This document shows positions 26,023 to 35,428 of a DNA stretch of 64,000 nucleotides, in pieces. The stretch's first letter is position 1. Every line of letters starts with the position of its first letter. This DNA comes from Leptolyngbya sp. PCC 6406 (GTDB lineage: Bacteria > Cyanobacteriota > Cyanobacteriia > Phormidesmidales > Phormidesmidaceae). The notes under the pieces are model-generated. The model was not told the origin of the DNA, did no database searches, and worked only from the letters and a program-made list of their open reading frames with translations. The translations under genes were made by a program, and so were the position numbers. The DNA is taken from NCBI RefSeq assembly GCF_000332095.2, contig NZ_KI913949.1, forward strand, positions 5,008,557-5,072,556. Reading direction: 5' to 3'.

Positions 26023-26382
26023 TATCCTGGAGAAAATCCAGGATATTTAGGATGGGAACTGAGGAGCGACAATAGTCGCCCCCATTGCCTAGAGCGTGGG
26101 GACAATTAACTTTGTGATCAAACTTTGTGATCAAATGCCTACAAGGCATTTTTCCAATGTACGTAGACGAATTTCATAACCCAATTTGGAAGTGGGCTGG
26201 AACAGACCTGCGACCTGAGTCCTATCTAAGGATGCGTTAAACCTTAAACAGGGCTGCGTCAGGGTGACAGTCTAGCGCATCCAAACCCTTAGGTGCATTG
26301 TGGCGCGGCCCTCAAAACAGGCGATATAGCGATCTTTTGGGACTGGAAAGCACCACTGCACCAGTCCCAAAAATCCTTGAAC
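26023..26382. other. Intergenic stretch with a tandem duplication and a hairpin
   Basis: No gene seen. AACTTTGTGATCA occurs twice in direct tandem at about 26108-26133. It is followed at once by a hairpin AAATGCC-TACAA-GGCATTT with T's (26133-26153), which looks like a weak intrinsic terminator. A small RNA is possible but unsupported. Confidence 0.4.
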
Positions 26383-26586
26383 TCAAGCATCTTCCAAATT
26401 GCAAACTTCCAGCATATTCTCGGGGTCAACGTAGTAGCAAACGTGGTTGTCTAGACAGATAAAGGCCCAGCCAGATGGCTCTACCCGCAGCAGATCATAG
26501 GTGCCATCTTGTACAAAAAACCCCCTGTGGTCGCGGGTGCCAGGGGTGACAACAAAATTGTAAAGGCTTTTATTTTCGGTGTTCAT
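26383..26586 (-). CDS. Small unknown protein
   Basis: 67 aa from the ATG at 26586 (MNTENKSLYNFVVTPGTRDH); the frame extends to an ATG at 26673 with a less protein-like N-terminus. Continues HRGFFVQDGTYDLLRVEPSG and WAFICLDNHVCYYVDPENML. The regular beta-strand pattern suggests a small beta-barrel. I do not recognise a named family. The surroundings are AT-rich and gene-poor. Confidence 0.6.
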   Translation of the reverse strand: MNTENKSLYNFVVTPGTRDHRGFFVQDGTYDLLRVEPSGWAFICLDNHVCYYVDPENMLEVCNLEDA

Positions 26587-26673
26587 AGGGACCACTAGAT
26601 AAACGAGGATTAAAGGAAAGCCGGAGTGCTTACTAACCGATTTGTGTACTTTTGATTCACTTTCTTTAGACAT

Positions 26674-27067
26674 TCTTAGTCTAGAACAGGATTCGATGAA
26701 ACAAAGATTACTTCTCTCAATGAAATTAAATCGTTACTTTTTATTCGTTAACAAATGGTTCCATTTGGGCATGATCTCCCTACTTCAAGAAGGAGATACA
26801 GAGGCGGAATTGTGATGATTCTGTACCGAAAACCGACTTTTCAGCGCATTCTGGGAAATGAGATGCAGCTGTGACGACAGTGTGCACTGGGGCAAAACGC
26901 TAGACTAGGTGACTGGACTCTGAACCTCATCTTGCGGGAATTCACCCTTGGTATGGTGAGCGAGTCTCTAGTGGCGGGTATCTGGTGGGTCGCGTAGCCC
27001 CGCCCGCCCTCCTGGTCCTAGGCCCTCTCATGAGCCCCTTTGAACGCTAGCCCCTTTGAACGCTGCT
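26674..27067. other. Intergenic stretch, nothing firm
   Basis: About 390 bp before the ABC-F gene. One inverted repeat (ATCTCC ... GGAGAT, about 26771-26794) is the only structure noticed. No gene or RNA recognised. Confidence 0.4.
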
Positions 27068-29026
27068 ATGACCCTGTTTACGCTGAAATCGGTCAAGAAA
27101 GACTTTGGTATTAAGGAAATTCTCCGTGAGGCTAGCTTCAGCCTGGAAGAAGGGGACAAGGTGGGGCTAATTGGGACCAATGGCTCTGGTAAGTCCACAC
27201 TGTTAAAGATGATCGCAGGGTTGGAGCCCATCGACGGCGGTGAGATCTGGCGCAATGCGGGGGCCAAGATTGTCTATCTCCCGCAGCAGCCGGAGTTTGA
27301 GGGCGATCGCACGGTGCTGGAACAGGTGTTTGCTGATGCTGGGGAGCAGATGGCCCTGATCCGTAAGTATGAGGAGATCTCCCACCGTATGGCACGGGAG
27401 CAGGGGGACATGGATACCCTGCTGGCAAAACTATCAACCCTCACGGAAAAGATTGAGGCGGCGGGAGCCTGGGATCTGGAAACCAGCGCCAAGGCGGTGC
27501 TGACCAAACTGGGCATCGAGGACTTTGAGGCTCGGGTGGGGACTCTGTCGGGGGGCTACCGCAAGCGTGTTGCGATCGCGGCAGCACTCCTCTCTGATCC
27601 CGACGCTCTGCTGATGGACGAGCCCACCAACCACCTAGATGCGGAATCGGTGGAATGGTTACAGAGCTATCTCAACGGCTTTCGCGGGGCACTGCTCCTG
27701 ATCACCCACGATCGCTACTTTCTCGACACGGTGACCAACCGCATTTTGGAAGTAGATCGGGGCGACCTCCACGGCTATTCCGGCAACTACAGCTACTTTC
27801 TAGAAAAAAAGGCTGATGCAGAAGCCTCGGATGTCAGCAGCCAACGGAAGCACGCGGGGGTTTTGCGGCGTGAACTGGAATGGTTAAAACGCGGCCCTAA
27901 AGCCCGTAGCACAAAGCAAAAGGCTCGCATTCAACGCATTGATGAAATGCAAAACCGTGAGTTTAAGGAAACCCTAGGCAAGGTAGATATCACCACCGTA
28001 GGCCGCCGCATTGGCAAGAAGGTGATTGAGCTGGCGGGGGTCACTAAGGGCTATGACGATCGCATTTTGATCAACGACTTTAGCTATATTTTTAATCCCC
28101 GCGATCGCATCGGCATCATTGGCCCTAATGGTGCGGGCAAGTCCACTTTGATGAACCTGATCACCGGGCGAGAACAGCCCGATGCGGGCACCGTGGAAAT
28201 CGGCGAAACCATCCACTTCGGCTACTTTGACCAGCATTCCGAAGACGTGATCAAGAATCCTGACCAACGGGTAATCGAGTACCTGAAGGAAACAGCAGAA
28301 CTGGTACAAACCGTGGACGGCAGCGTGATCACTGCGTCGCAAATGCTGGAGCGGTTTCTATTTCCCCCCAATCAACAATATGCCCCCCTGCACAAACTCT
28401 CTGGGGGCGAGCGGCGGCGGCTCTTTCTTCTGCAAGTGCTGATGCAGGCTCCCAATGTGCTGATCCTGGACGAGCCCACCAATGATCTGGATGTGCAAAC
28501 CCTGGCGGTGCTGGAGGAATACCTAGAGGAGTTCAACGGCTGCGTCATTGTGGTATCCCACGATCGCTACTTCCTAGACCGCACCGTCGAGACCGTGTTT
28601 GCCTTTGAGACCAGGGGTAACATCCGCCAATATCCCGGCAACTATTCGGTCTATCTGGACTACAGACAGGCGGCGATAGCAGCGGCCAAGGTACAGACGG
28701 AGGAGAGCAAAAAGGTGGGCACCCGTCAGCCCTCCCCAATGGCGGCTGCCCCAGTCACCCCTCCCGTGACGACCGCCACGACCGCCACGAGTCCAACATC
28801 CAAGAAGCTCTCCTACAAGGAACAGCGGGAATATGAGCAGCTAGAAACCCAAATCCCTAAACTGGAGGCAGAGAAAGCAGCTATTGAGAAAACCCTCTAT
28901 CACAATGCCCCCAGTGGGTACAGCGAGATCCAGACGCTCTCGGCACGGCTGGCGGAACTAACCCATACCATTGATACCGCTACGGAGCGGTGGATGGAGT
29001 TGGCGGAGCGGGGTGATGGGGTGTGA
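27068..29026 (+). CDS. ABC-F family ATPase (Uup-like)
   Basis: 652 aa from the ATG at 27068 (MTLFTLKSVKKDFGIKEI). Two ABC cassettes without membrane segments: Walker A IGTNGSGKSTLLK and IGPNGAGKSTLMN; signatures TLSGGYRKRV and KLSGGERRRL; Walker B LLMDEPTNHLD and LILDEPTNDLD. An inter-domain linker (VLRRELEWLKRGPKARSTKQ) lies between, and a C-terminal coiled coil (YKEQREYEQLETQIPKLEAE) typical of Uup. ABC-F proteins act on ribosomes or DNA rather than transport. The Uup subgroup is favoured by the coiled-coil tail. Confidence 0.93.
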   Translation: MTLFTLKSVKKDFGIKEILREASFSLEEGDKVGLIGTNGSGKSTLLKMIAGLEPIDGGEIWRNAGAKIVYLPQQPEFEGDRTVLEQVFADAGEQMALIRKYEEISHRMAREQGDMDTLLAKLSTLTEKIEAAGAWDLETSAKAVLTKLGIEDFEARVGTLSGGYRKRVAIAAALLSDPDALLMDEPTNHLDAESVEWLQSYLNGFRGALLLITHDRYFLDTVTNRILEVDRGDLHGYSGNYSYFLEKKADAEASDVSSQRKHAGVLRRELEWLKRGPKARSTKQKARIQRIDEMQNREFKETLGKVDITTVGRRIGKKVIELAGVTKGYDDRILINDFSYIFNPRDRIGIIGPNGAGKSTLMNLITGREQPDAGTVEIGETIHFGYFDQHSEDVIKNPDQRVIEYLKETAELVQTVDGSVITASQMLERFLFPPNQQYAPLHKLSGGERRRLFLLQVLMQAPNVLILDEPTNDLDVQTLAVLEEYLEEFNGCVIVVSHDRYFLDRTVETVFAFETRGNIRQYPGNYSVYLDYRQAAIAAAKVQTEESKKVGTRQPSPMAAAPVTPPVTTATTATSPTSKKLSYKEQREYEQLETQIPKLEAEKAAIEKTLYHNAPSGYSEIQTLSARLAELTHTIDTATERWMELAERGDGV

Positions 29027-29036
29027 GGGTGATGGG

Positions 29037-29141
29037 GTAGGGGCGCGGTTTCCGCGCCCAATGCAGGGTGTCGCCGTAGGGGCGGGTTTGGCTCGTGTTG
29101 GTCGGGAAATCCAGGATGGGAACCTCAAAACCCGCCCTACC
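29037..29141 (+). repeat. Intact GTAGGGGCG dispersed repeat
   Basis: Begins GTAGGGGCGCGGTTTCCGCG, continues CAATGCAGGGTGTCGCC and GTAGGGGCGGGTTTGGCTCG, and ends CAAAACCCGCCCTAC. It serves as the empty-site reference for the IS at 21437-22464. The rest of the 339-bp gap to the next gene (to 29365) shows nothing recognisable. Confidence 0.8.
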
Positions 29142-29365
29142 CAGTGCCGGGAAATCCAAGATTGAGGTTAATGCCGTAGGGGCAATCCCTTGCCTGTCCT
29201 ATGCCCTCTGGGTGGGTGACTGCTATTGGGGAAGTGGGTGGATAGAGGACTTCCGACTTAATGAAGTAGTTCGCTTGACCTACTTTTGCACATCTAGAGT
29301 GTTTGGGCGTTTCAGGGGAGAAAGTGCGCTATATTTAGCCAATCGAAAACCCCATCGCCGTAGAT

Positions 29366-29947
29366 ATGGTCTCTCAACTCCGGGTTCCGGCTACGCTCTT
29401 TCCAGTACCAAAATCGCGATGGTCGGAGACCGAGCCAAAGGAGCCATCCCATCCTCTCCTCCATGCGGTATCGGGCACGATCCAGGTTTTTACCGCTTCC
29501 CATCGCAGTTTTTTTACCAATGTCATGGTGCAGGCGATGCGCACAGCGGGCCAGGGGACTCCGGTGCTGGTAGTACAGTTCCTGAAGGGGGGGATCCATC
29601 AGGGCACCGACCAGCCGATGCAGTTGGGACAGCACCTAGAGTGGCTACGGGCAGACATCCCCAGTTGTATCCATGAGGGTCGGGTGTCGGAGGCGGAGGG
29701 AACTGCGATCGCGCAACTCTGGTCCCATACTCAGATGGTGACGATGCAGGGAAACCATCGTCTTGTGGTGTTAGATGAGTTGAGCCTAGCGATTCACTGG
29801 GGGCTGCTGGCGGAGACGGAGGTGCTGGCCTTTTTGCGGCAGCGGCCTGCCCAGGTGGATGTGGTGATGACAGGGCCGGAGATGCCAGAATCATTACTTG
29901 CGATCGCAGATCAAGTCACCGAGTTTCGTCGTCAGTTGTTGCCCTAG
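29366..29947 (+). CDS. CobA/CobO-like P-loop protein with degenerate Walker A
   Basis: 193 aa. The layout follows cob(I)yrinate a,c-diamide adenosyltransferase: TIQVFTASHRSFFTNVMVQA stands where the Walker A (GNGKGKS/T) should be, then VLVVQFLKGG, and LVVLDELSLAIHWGLL matches the Walker B region. The P-loop Lys and Gly residues are absent, so ATP binding and adenosyltransferase activity are doubtful. The N-terminal ~35 residues are unique. It precedes dcd by 12 bp, so the two are likely co-transcribed. A structural or regulatory role is possible. Confidence 0.72.
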   Translation: MVSQLRVPATLFPVPKSRWSETEPKEPSHPLLHAVSGTIQVFTASHRSFFTNVMVQAMRTAGQGTPVLVVQFLKGGIHQGTDQPMQLGQHLEWLRADIPSCIHEGRVSEAEGTAIAQLWSHTQMVTMQGNHRLVVLDELSLAIHWGLLAETEVLAFLRQRPAQVDVVMTGPEMPESLLAIADQVTEFRRQLLP

Positions 29948-29959
29948 CCGGGAAAAAAC

Positions 29960-30556
29960 ATGATTAAAAATGATGCGTGGATTTCGGCCATGGCGGCGGC
30001 GGGATTAATCCAGCCCTTTGAGCCCCAACTGGTGCGGCGCGTGGATCTAGACAGCAGCGGCTCCCGACCTGTGATCAGCTACGGCCTGTCCTCCTATGGC
30101 TATGACATCCGTCTGTCGCCAGCGGAGTTTCGCATCTTTCGCCATGTTCCGGGCACAGTGCTAGACCCGAAGAACTTCAACCCCGACAACCTAGAGCCCA
30201 CCACCCTACGGACGGACAATAACGGCAGCTATTTCATCCTGCCCGCCCACTCCTACGGTCTGGGGGTAGCCCTGGAAAAAATCCAGGTGCCCGACAATAT
30301 CAGTGTCATTTGTATTGGCAAGAGCACCTATGCCCGCTGTGGCATCATTGCCAACCTCACCCCCGCTGAAGCGGGCTGGCGCGGGCACTTGACCCTGGAG
30401 TTTTCCAATTCCTCCAGTGCCGATTGTCGCATCTATGCCAGTGAAGGCGTCGTGCAGTTACTCTTCTTTGAGGGGGAACCCTGCCAGGTTAGCTACGAGA
30501 CCCGCCGAGGCAAGTACCAGGATCAGCCGGAACAGGTAACCTTAGCCAAGGTATAG
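29960..30556 (+). CDS. dcd: dCTP deaminase
   Basis: 198 aa. Deaminates dCTP to dUTP for thymidylate synthesis. Seen: SYGLSSYGYDIRLSPAEF near the N-terminus, ICIGKSTYARCGIIANLTPA (the Ser/Arg phosphate-binding motif) and EAGWRGHLTLEFSNSSS with the catalytic Glu, then GVVQLLFFEGEPCQVSY and the C-terminal RRGKYQDQ lid. Could be a mono- or bifunctional (deaminase/dUTPase) member; the sequence resembles the deaminase. Confidence 0.95.
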   Translation: MIKNDAWISAMAAAGLIQPFEPQLVRRVDLDSSGSRPVISYGLSSYGYDIRLSPAEFRIFRHVPGTVLDPKNFNPDNLEPTTLRTDNNGSYFILPAHSYGLGVALEKIQVPDNISVICIGKSTYARCGIIANLTPAEAGWRGHLTLEFSNSSSADCRIYASEGVVQLLFFEGEPCQVSYETRRGKYQDQPEQVTLAKV

Positions 30557-30679
30557 CTACTCCAATAAGACCTCCCCCAAGAAAATATGCATGGGATATT
30601 ACACTATGGGTAGCGTTATATGGGGCGGCCTAACACTACGGTGGTTACGACAAAACAGACGCAACAGCGGAGGATCCCC

Positions 30680-31477
30680 ATGACAGTTCGAGGTTGTCTA
30701 CCGTCGCATAAGTTGCATCACTGCACCCTTGGGCAGATGGGGCGAATTCTTCGGCGGTCTTTGGTGGGGGGTGCGATCGCGGTAGGGATGACGACCGGGG
30801 CTGTTGCCCAGACCTTCACGCCCCTCCAGCAACTGATCATTTCCCGCAACTGTACCAACTGTGACCTGCGGGGCCAGGTTTTGCAGGGACTCAACCTGCG
30901 GGATGTAAACCTCCAGGGGGCCGACCTAGGGCAAGCCCAGATGCAGCAGGCCAATCTGAACCGGGCCGACCTGCGGCAGGCGATCCTGGATGGGGCCAAT
31001 GCCAACCGGGCGCTATTGACCCAAGCGAACGCCACCAACGCCTCCGCCCAATGGACGGATTTCACCGACGCCACCCTGACCAAGGTGCAATTCAATCAGG
31101 CCAACTTGACCGGGGCCATCCTGCGGGATGTCTATGGCCTAGAGGTCAATTTCCAGGGCGCTGATTTGACTGGAGCCGACCTTTCTGGAGCCTCTCTAAT
31201 TCGGGCCTCCATCGGGCGTGCCACCCTGGTAGGGGCAAATCTCAGCGGGAGCGATCTCTACCAGAGCAACCTGATTCGCTCTGACCTGACCAATGCCAAT
31301 CTGACCGGGGCCGATCTCTCCGGGGCACGGCTGTTTGGCGTCGATCTCTCCGGGGCAGACCTCACGGATACCCTGCTGCTGGGGGCCACCCTGGGTCAAA
31401 ATGGCCTAGAGGGAACTCGGTTTTGCCGCACCACGATGCCCGACGGCAGCGTGAATAACGCCGACTGCCCCGAGTGA
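30680..31477 (+). CDS. Exported pentapeptide-repeat protein
   Basis: 265 aa from the ATG at 30680, chosen because GGAGG lies at 30669-30673; the frame extends 20 codons upstream. A signal peptide RRSLVGGAIAVGMTTGAVAQ (ends about residue 44 with AxA) is followed by ISRNCTNCDLRGQ and then ~30 A(D/N)LxX pentapeptide repeats, which build a right-handed beta-helix. The C-terminal RFCRTTMPDGSVNNADC has a Cys pair that may form a disulfide. Probably periplasmic or lumenal. Specific function unknown. Confidence 0.9.
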   Translation: MTVRGCLPSHKLHHCTLGQMGRILRRSLVGGAIAVGMTTGAVAQTFTPLQQLIISRNCTNCDLRGQVLQGLNLRDVNLQGADLGQAQMQQANLNRADLRQAILDGANANRALLTQANATNASAQWTDFTDATLTKVQFNQANLTGAILRDVYGLEVNFQGADLTGADLSGASLIRASIGRATLVGANLSGSDLYQSNLIRSDLTNANLTGADLSGARLFGVDLSGADLTDTLLLGATLGQNGLEGTRFCRTTMPDGSVNNADCPE

Positions 31478-31503
31478 TCCCCAGGCCGGATTCCTCAGCC
31501 CGG

Positions 31504-31992
31504 CTAATGGGAAAGGCGGCGGCGGGTGGCGACAACGATGATTCCCAGGCCCAGGGCGGCGCTGATTCCCAGGAGTTCGGGGGCTAGCTCAGCGTAGTGG
31601 ATGTCCTGATGGAAATCTTGGCTGATGTTTTCGTAGTCGATGCCATTGCCCGTGACGGGAATGACCCAAATGTCCTGGTGACCGCCTTGGCCAAACTCAA
31701 TTCTCCAGTCTCCTGGGATCGATTCATCGGGCAAAAAGGCAAAGTTCCCACCTTCATCCGTGGTGCCCTCTTGCCAGGGAATATCTGGGTTATTGGGGGC
31801 GTAGATGGTTACCGTGGCCTCTGCCATCGGTTCCCCGGTGCTGTAGGTGGAGGTAAAGGCCAACTCGTCAGAAAATAAATCTACAAAATAGTCGGTCTCG
31901 ACCGAATGACCCCAAGCCGCAGAGGCGATGCCCAGGGTGGCAGAGAGGGTAAGTAACGACCCTAAAATCCGCATCTTTATCGTTTTCATCAT
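31504..31992 (-). CDS. Secreted/membrane-anchored Ig-like protein next to a metal transporter
   Basis: 162 aa. Signal peptide ILGSLLTLSATLGIASAAWG, then HSVETDYFVDLFSDELAFTS, a carboxypeptidase-regulatory or transthyretin-like beta domain (ATVTIYAPNNPDIPW...GTTDEGGNFAFLPDE), and a C-terminal transmembrane helix LLGISAALGLGIIVVATRRR. The pattern is like the NikL/DUF4198-type proteins linked to Ni/Co uptake (family inference). Divergent from a Zn/Mn-type ABC permease, which fits a metal-related job. Confidence 0.7.
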   Translation of the reverse strand: MMKTIKMRILGSLLTLSATLGIASAAWGHSVETDYFVDLFSDELAFTSTYSTGEPMAEATVTIYAPNNPDIPWQEGTTDEGGNFAFLPDESIPGDWRIEFGQGGHQDIWVIPVTGNGIDYENISQDFHQDIHYAELAPELLGISAALGLGIIVVATRRRLSH

Positions 31993-32121
31993 GGACTCCT
32001 AGGTGAATCCCAGTGTGGTCATGGTCCCAGAGTAACTGGGTTGGGCTGGGGACCGAGGCCCAGTCTCTATACGGCGGCATCGTAGCATAGGGGCTGGGAT
32101 GGTGAGCACTCTGGGAGGGCT

Positions 32122-32961
32122 ATGGACTGGTTAACTGTGCCGCTGGGCTACGACTTTATGCGGCTGGCGCTGCTGGCGGGGATGTTGGTGGGGGTGCTAT
32201 GCCCGGTAATGGGGGCGTTTTTGGTGGTGCAGCGGATGTCCCTGATGGGCAATGTGGTGGCCCACTCAGTATTGCCCGGTCTGGTGCTGGCCCATGCGCT
32301 GCGTTGGCCGCTGATCATCGGAGCCTTTAGCTTTGGCTTGCTAAGTACTACGGTGATTGCCTGGGTGCGATCGCACTCTCGCATCAAGGCGGATGCGATT
32401 ATGGCCCTGATTCTAGCGAGCTTTTTTGCCCTGGGGGTGGTGTTTATCACCCTGTTTCAGTCCCAACTGAACCTAGAGGCGCTGTTGTTTGGGGATATCC
32501 TCAGCGTCACCCGCAGCGACATTGCCCAGGTGGGTGCGATCGCGATCGTGACCGTAGTGCTGATCCGCCTGTTTTATAAGGAACTGTTGTTTTTCACCTT
32601 TGACCGGGCCGGAGCCCAGGCCATGGGTCTCCCAGTCCAGATCATTGACGGTGGGTTGACGGTGGCCACCACCCTGGCCATTGTCGCCAGCTTAAAAACC
32701 GTGGGGGTAATCCTAGTCGTAGCCATGATGGTCGGACCCGCGATCGCAGCCTACCTCTGGGTCAAGGAACTCCATAGCCTGCTGGGACTATCGGCCCTAT
32801 TTGGCATTCTCACCAGCGTCGTGGGCATCTACCTCAGCTACTACCTAGACCTGCCATCGGGAGCCGCAATCGCCCTCACCATTTTCGGCGTCTTCTGGTT
32901 CAGCCTTCTTGCCAGCCCTAGCCAAGGACTCCTAGGGCGCTGGTGGCGACAGTTGGGATGA
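32122..32961 (+). CDS. Metal ABC transporter permease (ZnuB/MntB family)
   Basis: 279 aa with about eight hydrophobic helices. Family motifs: VLCPVMGAFLVVQRMSLMGN near the N-terminus, ALILASFFALGVVFI and the C-terminal TVGVILVVAMMVGPAIAAYL. Inner-membrane permease of a group that moves Zn2+, Mn2+ or Fe2+. The ATPase and binding-protein genes are not next to it, so the substrate is not determined here. Confidence 0.9.
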   Translation: MDWLTVPLGYDFMRLALLAGMLVGVLCPVMGAFLVVQRMSLMGNVVAHSVLPGLVLAHALRWPLIIGAFSFGLLSTTVIAWVRSHSRIKADAIMALILASFFALGVVFITLFQSQLNLEALLFGDILSVTRSDIAQVGAIAIVTVVLIRLFYKELLFFTFDRAGAQAMGLPVQIIDGGLTVATTLAIVASLKTVGVILVVAMMVGPAIAAYLWVKELHSLLGLSALFGILTSVVGIYLSYYLDLPSGAAIALTIFGVFWFSLLASPSQGLLGRWWRQLG

Positions 32962-33068
32962 GAATCCAGCCCAGGGATGTGAGAACGCTAGAAGAACGTT
33001 TGATTCCTGGAAGCTAGGGCACCTGCCCCGCCCTGCTAGGATCGAGTCAAATCCCCAGAACGGCATCC

Positions 33069-34241
33069 ATGCTGAAGATGCAAATCTACCTCGACTACAG
33101 CGCCACCACGCCCCCCCGCCACGAAGCCATTGCCGCTATGCAGGCGGTCATGGCAGAACAATGGGGCAATCCCTCTAGCCTGCACCAGTGGGGCAACCGG
33201 GCGGCGATGGTGCTAGAGCAGGCCCGCAGCCAAGTGGCAGGATTGCTCAATGCCCCCCTAGATAGCATTGTCTTTACCGCTGGGGGCACCGAGGCCGATA
33301 ACCTGGCCATCCTGGGGGTGGCCTTGAGCTATACCCAGCCCCGCCATCTGATCGTCTCTCAGGTGGAACATTCCGCGATCGCAGAGCCCGCCCGATTGCT
33401 AGAGCGCCAGGGTTGGGATGTCACCTGGTTGCCCGTAGACCCCCAAGGTCGAGTGAGTCCAGCGGATTTGCAGGCGGCTTTACGGCGAGACACAGTGCTG
33501 GTATCCATCATCTACGGTCAGAGCGAAGTCGGTACCCTGCAACCGATTGAGGAACTGGGGCGCATCACCCAAGCCCATGGAGCCCGGTTCCACACCGACG
33601 CGGTACAGGTAGCAGGACGGTTGCCCATTGATCTAGCCACCCTTCCCGTAGATCTGCTCTCCCTCTCTAGCCACAAGATCTACGGTCCCCAGGGCGCAGG
33701 AGCCCTCTATGTAAAACCGGGACTCGAACTCACCCCCTTACTAGGAGGTGGCGGTCAGGAAGCGGGGCGACGCTCCGGCACCCAAGCCCTACCCAGTATT
33801 GCCGGATTTGGGGCAGCCGCAGCCCTAGCCGCCGAGGAAATGCCCACGGAAACCCTACGGCTGATTCACCTGCGCGATCGCCTATTAGCCCAGTTAGAAA
33901 ACCTGCCAGAGTTGGCGGTAACGGGAGATCGCCGCCAGCGCCTACCCCACCACGCCAGCTTTTGTATCACCGCCGCCGATGGTGATACCGTCAGCGGCAA
34001 AACCCTGGTGCGTCAGATGAATCTGGCAGGGATTGGCATCAGTGCGGGCTCCGCCTGCCACAGTGGTAAGCTGAGTCCCAGCCCAATTTTGACCGCCATG
34101 GGGTACAGCGATCGCGCCGCCAAATGTGGCATTCGCCTCAGTTTCGGTCGTCACACCACCGAGGCTGACATCGACTGGACTGCCCTCGTATTGCGGCAAG
34201 TCCTCGACCGCAGTTTGTCTTCCCTCGTTTGTCGCTTGTAG
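33069..34241 (+). CDS. Cysteine desulfurase (NifS/IscS family)
   Basis: 390 aa PLP enzyme that takes sulfur from cysteine for Fe-S clusters and thio-modifications. Seen: IYLDYSATTPPRHEA, TAGGTEADNLAI, PLP-Lys in SLSSHKIYGPQGAGALY (about residue 205), RSGTQ and the mobile-loop Cys in AGSACHSGKLSPSPIL (about residue 328). Which paralogue this is (IscS-like or cyanobacterial Nfs-type) cannot be settled by eye. A DUF1995 gene follows after 17 bp. Confidence 0.93.
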   Translation: MLKMQIYLDYSATTPPRHEAIAAMQAVMAEQWGNPSSLHQWGNRAAMVLEQARSQVAGLLNAPLDSIVFTAGGTEADNLAILGVALSYTQPRHLIVSQVEHSAIAEPARLLERQGWDVTWLPVDPQGRVSPADLQAALRRDTVLVSIIYGQSEVGTLQPIEELGRITQAHGARFHTDAVQVAGRLPIDLATLPVDLLSLSSHKIYGPQGAGALYVKPGLELTPLLGGGGQEAGRRSGTQALPSIAGFGAAAALAAEEMPTETLRLIHLRDRLLAQLENLPELAVTGDRRQRLPHHASFCITAADGDTVSGKTLVRQMNLAGIGISAGSACHSGKLSPSPILTAMGYSDRAAKCGIRLSFGRHTTEADIDWTALVLRQVLDRSLSSLVCRL

Positions 34242-34258
34242 TTCGCCCGTAGAGCACC

Positions 34259-34999
34259 ATGACCCAGCCCGGAGTCCCCAGCAGCCTCGAAGCCGCCGTA
34301 AACCAAGCCCGCCAAGCCACCCGCGCCGCCATTGAGGCCGGGGTATCCCGCATTGTGGTAGACATCGCCATCCCTGAGCTAAAAATCCAGCCCGTAGCAG
34401 AGCAGTTCTATCCCCTCTTTGAAGAAATGGGCCTGCAATTTAAGGTGTACTTCCCCGATGCCGGAGCCGCTGCCTTAGCCAAGCGAGATTGGGGCAACCC
34501 CGACTTTAGTATTCGCGGCATTAATGAAATGAAGGGTCGCCTCGAAGCCGATGACGAAGCCTTTCTAATCATCGAACCCTCCTCAGTAGAGGTAAATGAT
34601 GTGGAATCCTTCTGCAACGAGGCCACGGGGCGCTTTGTCGTTATGCTCAACCCGAAACTTGAAGACATCGCCACCATCGGTATCGGCTACACGGGGCGGC
34701 AACTGCGAGAGCGCTTCCTGAGCACTCTGGAAACCATCTACTATCTGCAACCCTTAGAGGGAGCCACCATCCTACGGGCCTACCCTGGGCTTTGGCAGGT
34801 GTGGGGCGAAACCACCGACGACGGGTATGAATTGCTGGCAGACTTTCCCCAGAAACCCTCCGGAGAAGCCTTAGAGAAACTCTTCAGTGCCGAAGCAGAG
34901 GAAGATTCTGCCAACCCCGATACCTCCCTCAAGGCTAAGCCCAAAAAAGCAGGCTTTCTCGCCGAGCTCCAAGGCTTCCTCCGCGCCCTCAGCCAGTAG
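34259..34999 (+). CDS. DUF1995 (LPA3-like) protein
   Basis: 246 aa. Conserved in cyanobacteria and chloroplasts, where relatives (LPA3) aid photosystem II assembly. Seen: PSSLEAAVNQARQATRAAIE, RIVVDIAIPELKIQ, QFYPLFEEMGLQFKVYFPDA and PLEGATILRAYPGLWQVW. The C-terminal ~35 residues are Glu/Lys-rich. It lies 17 bp after the cysteine desulfurase, so probably in its transcript. Confidence 0.85.
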   Translation: MTQPGVPSSLEAAVNQARQATRAAIEAGVSRIVVDIAIPELKIQPVAEQFYPLFEEMGLQFKVYFPDAGAAALAKRDWGNPDFSIRGINEMKGRLEADDEAFLIIEPSSVEVNDVESFCNEATGRFVVMLNPKLEDIATIGIGYTGRQLRERFLSTLETIYYLQPLEGATILRAYPGLWQVWGETTDDGYELLADFPQKPSGEALEKLFSAEAEEDSANPDTSLKAKPKKAGFLAELQGFLRALSQ

Positions 35000-35428
35000 G
35001 GCACAGGTAGACGAAGGTAAAACCCCATACCTAACAGCGAAGGGGGGCGCTAGAAAATCATGGACGGAGAACTATCCGTCTGCCTTCCTGTACCAGCCTC
35101 AAGGAAGGACTAGGACTGTTACGGAAGATACAATCATTTTCAAGTTGCACCGTTAAGGTTAGTGCGCATCGCCTTCCTAGAGAAACCGTGGGGTAATCCA
35201 ATCCTGGGAGGGGTAGTGTTGCCCCATATCAAGGATTTTTTTCGCCTTGAACCCATGCCCCAGTGGCATAACTCGGACACACCTGCTACAGTACGAACTC
35301 TGGACTTTTTCCAAAAACCCTGCTCAATGCCCATCGATGCAGCCAATCCCCATCGATGAAGCCATAGCGTTTAAAACAATATTAAAAAATGCGTATACAA
35401 TTTAAAAATCATAGTCAGGAGGACAGCT
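35000..35428. other. Intergenic stretch, nothing firm
   Basis: About 430 bp. A 65-codon plus-strand frame (35162-35359) has no family likeness. The stretch before 35429 is AT-rich (AAAACAATATTAAAAAATGC), as expected for a promoter, and AGGAGGA at about 35418-35424 is a strong ribosome-binding site for the DUF1815 gene. Confidence 0.45.

Noticed and set aside
35162..35359. 65-codon frame before the DUF1815 gene
   Set aside because: No coding-like composition or family match. Left as intergenic.
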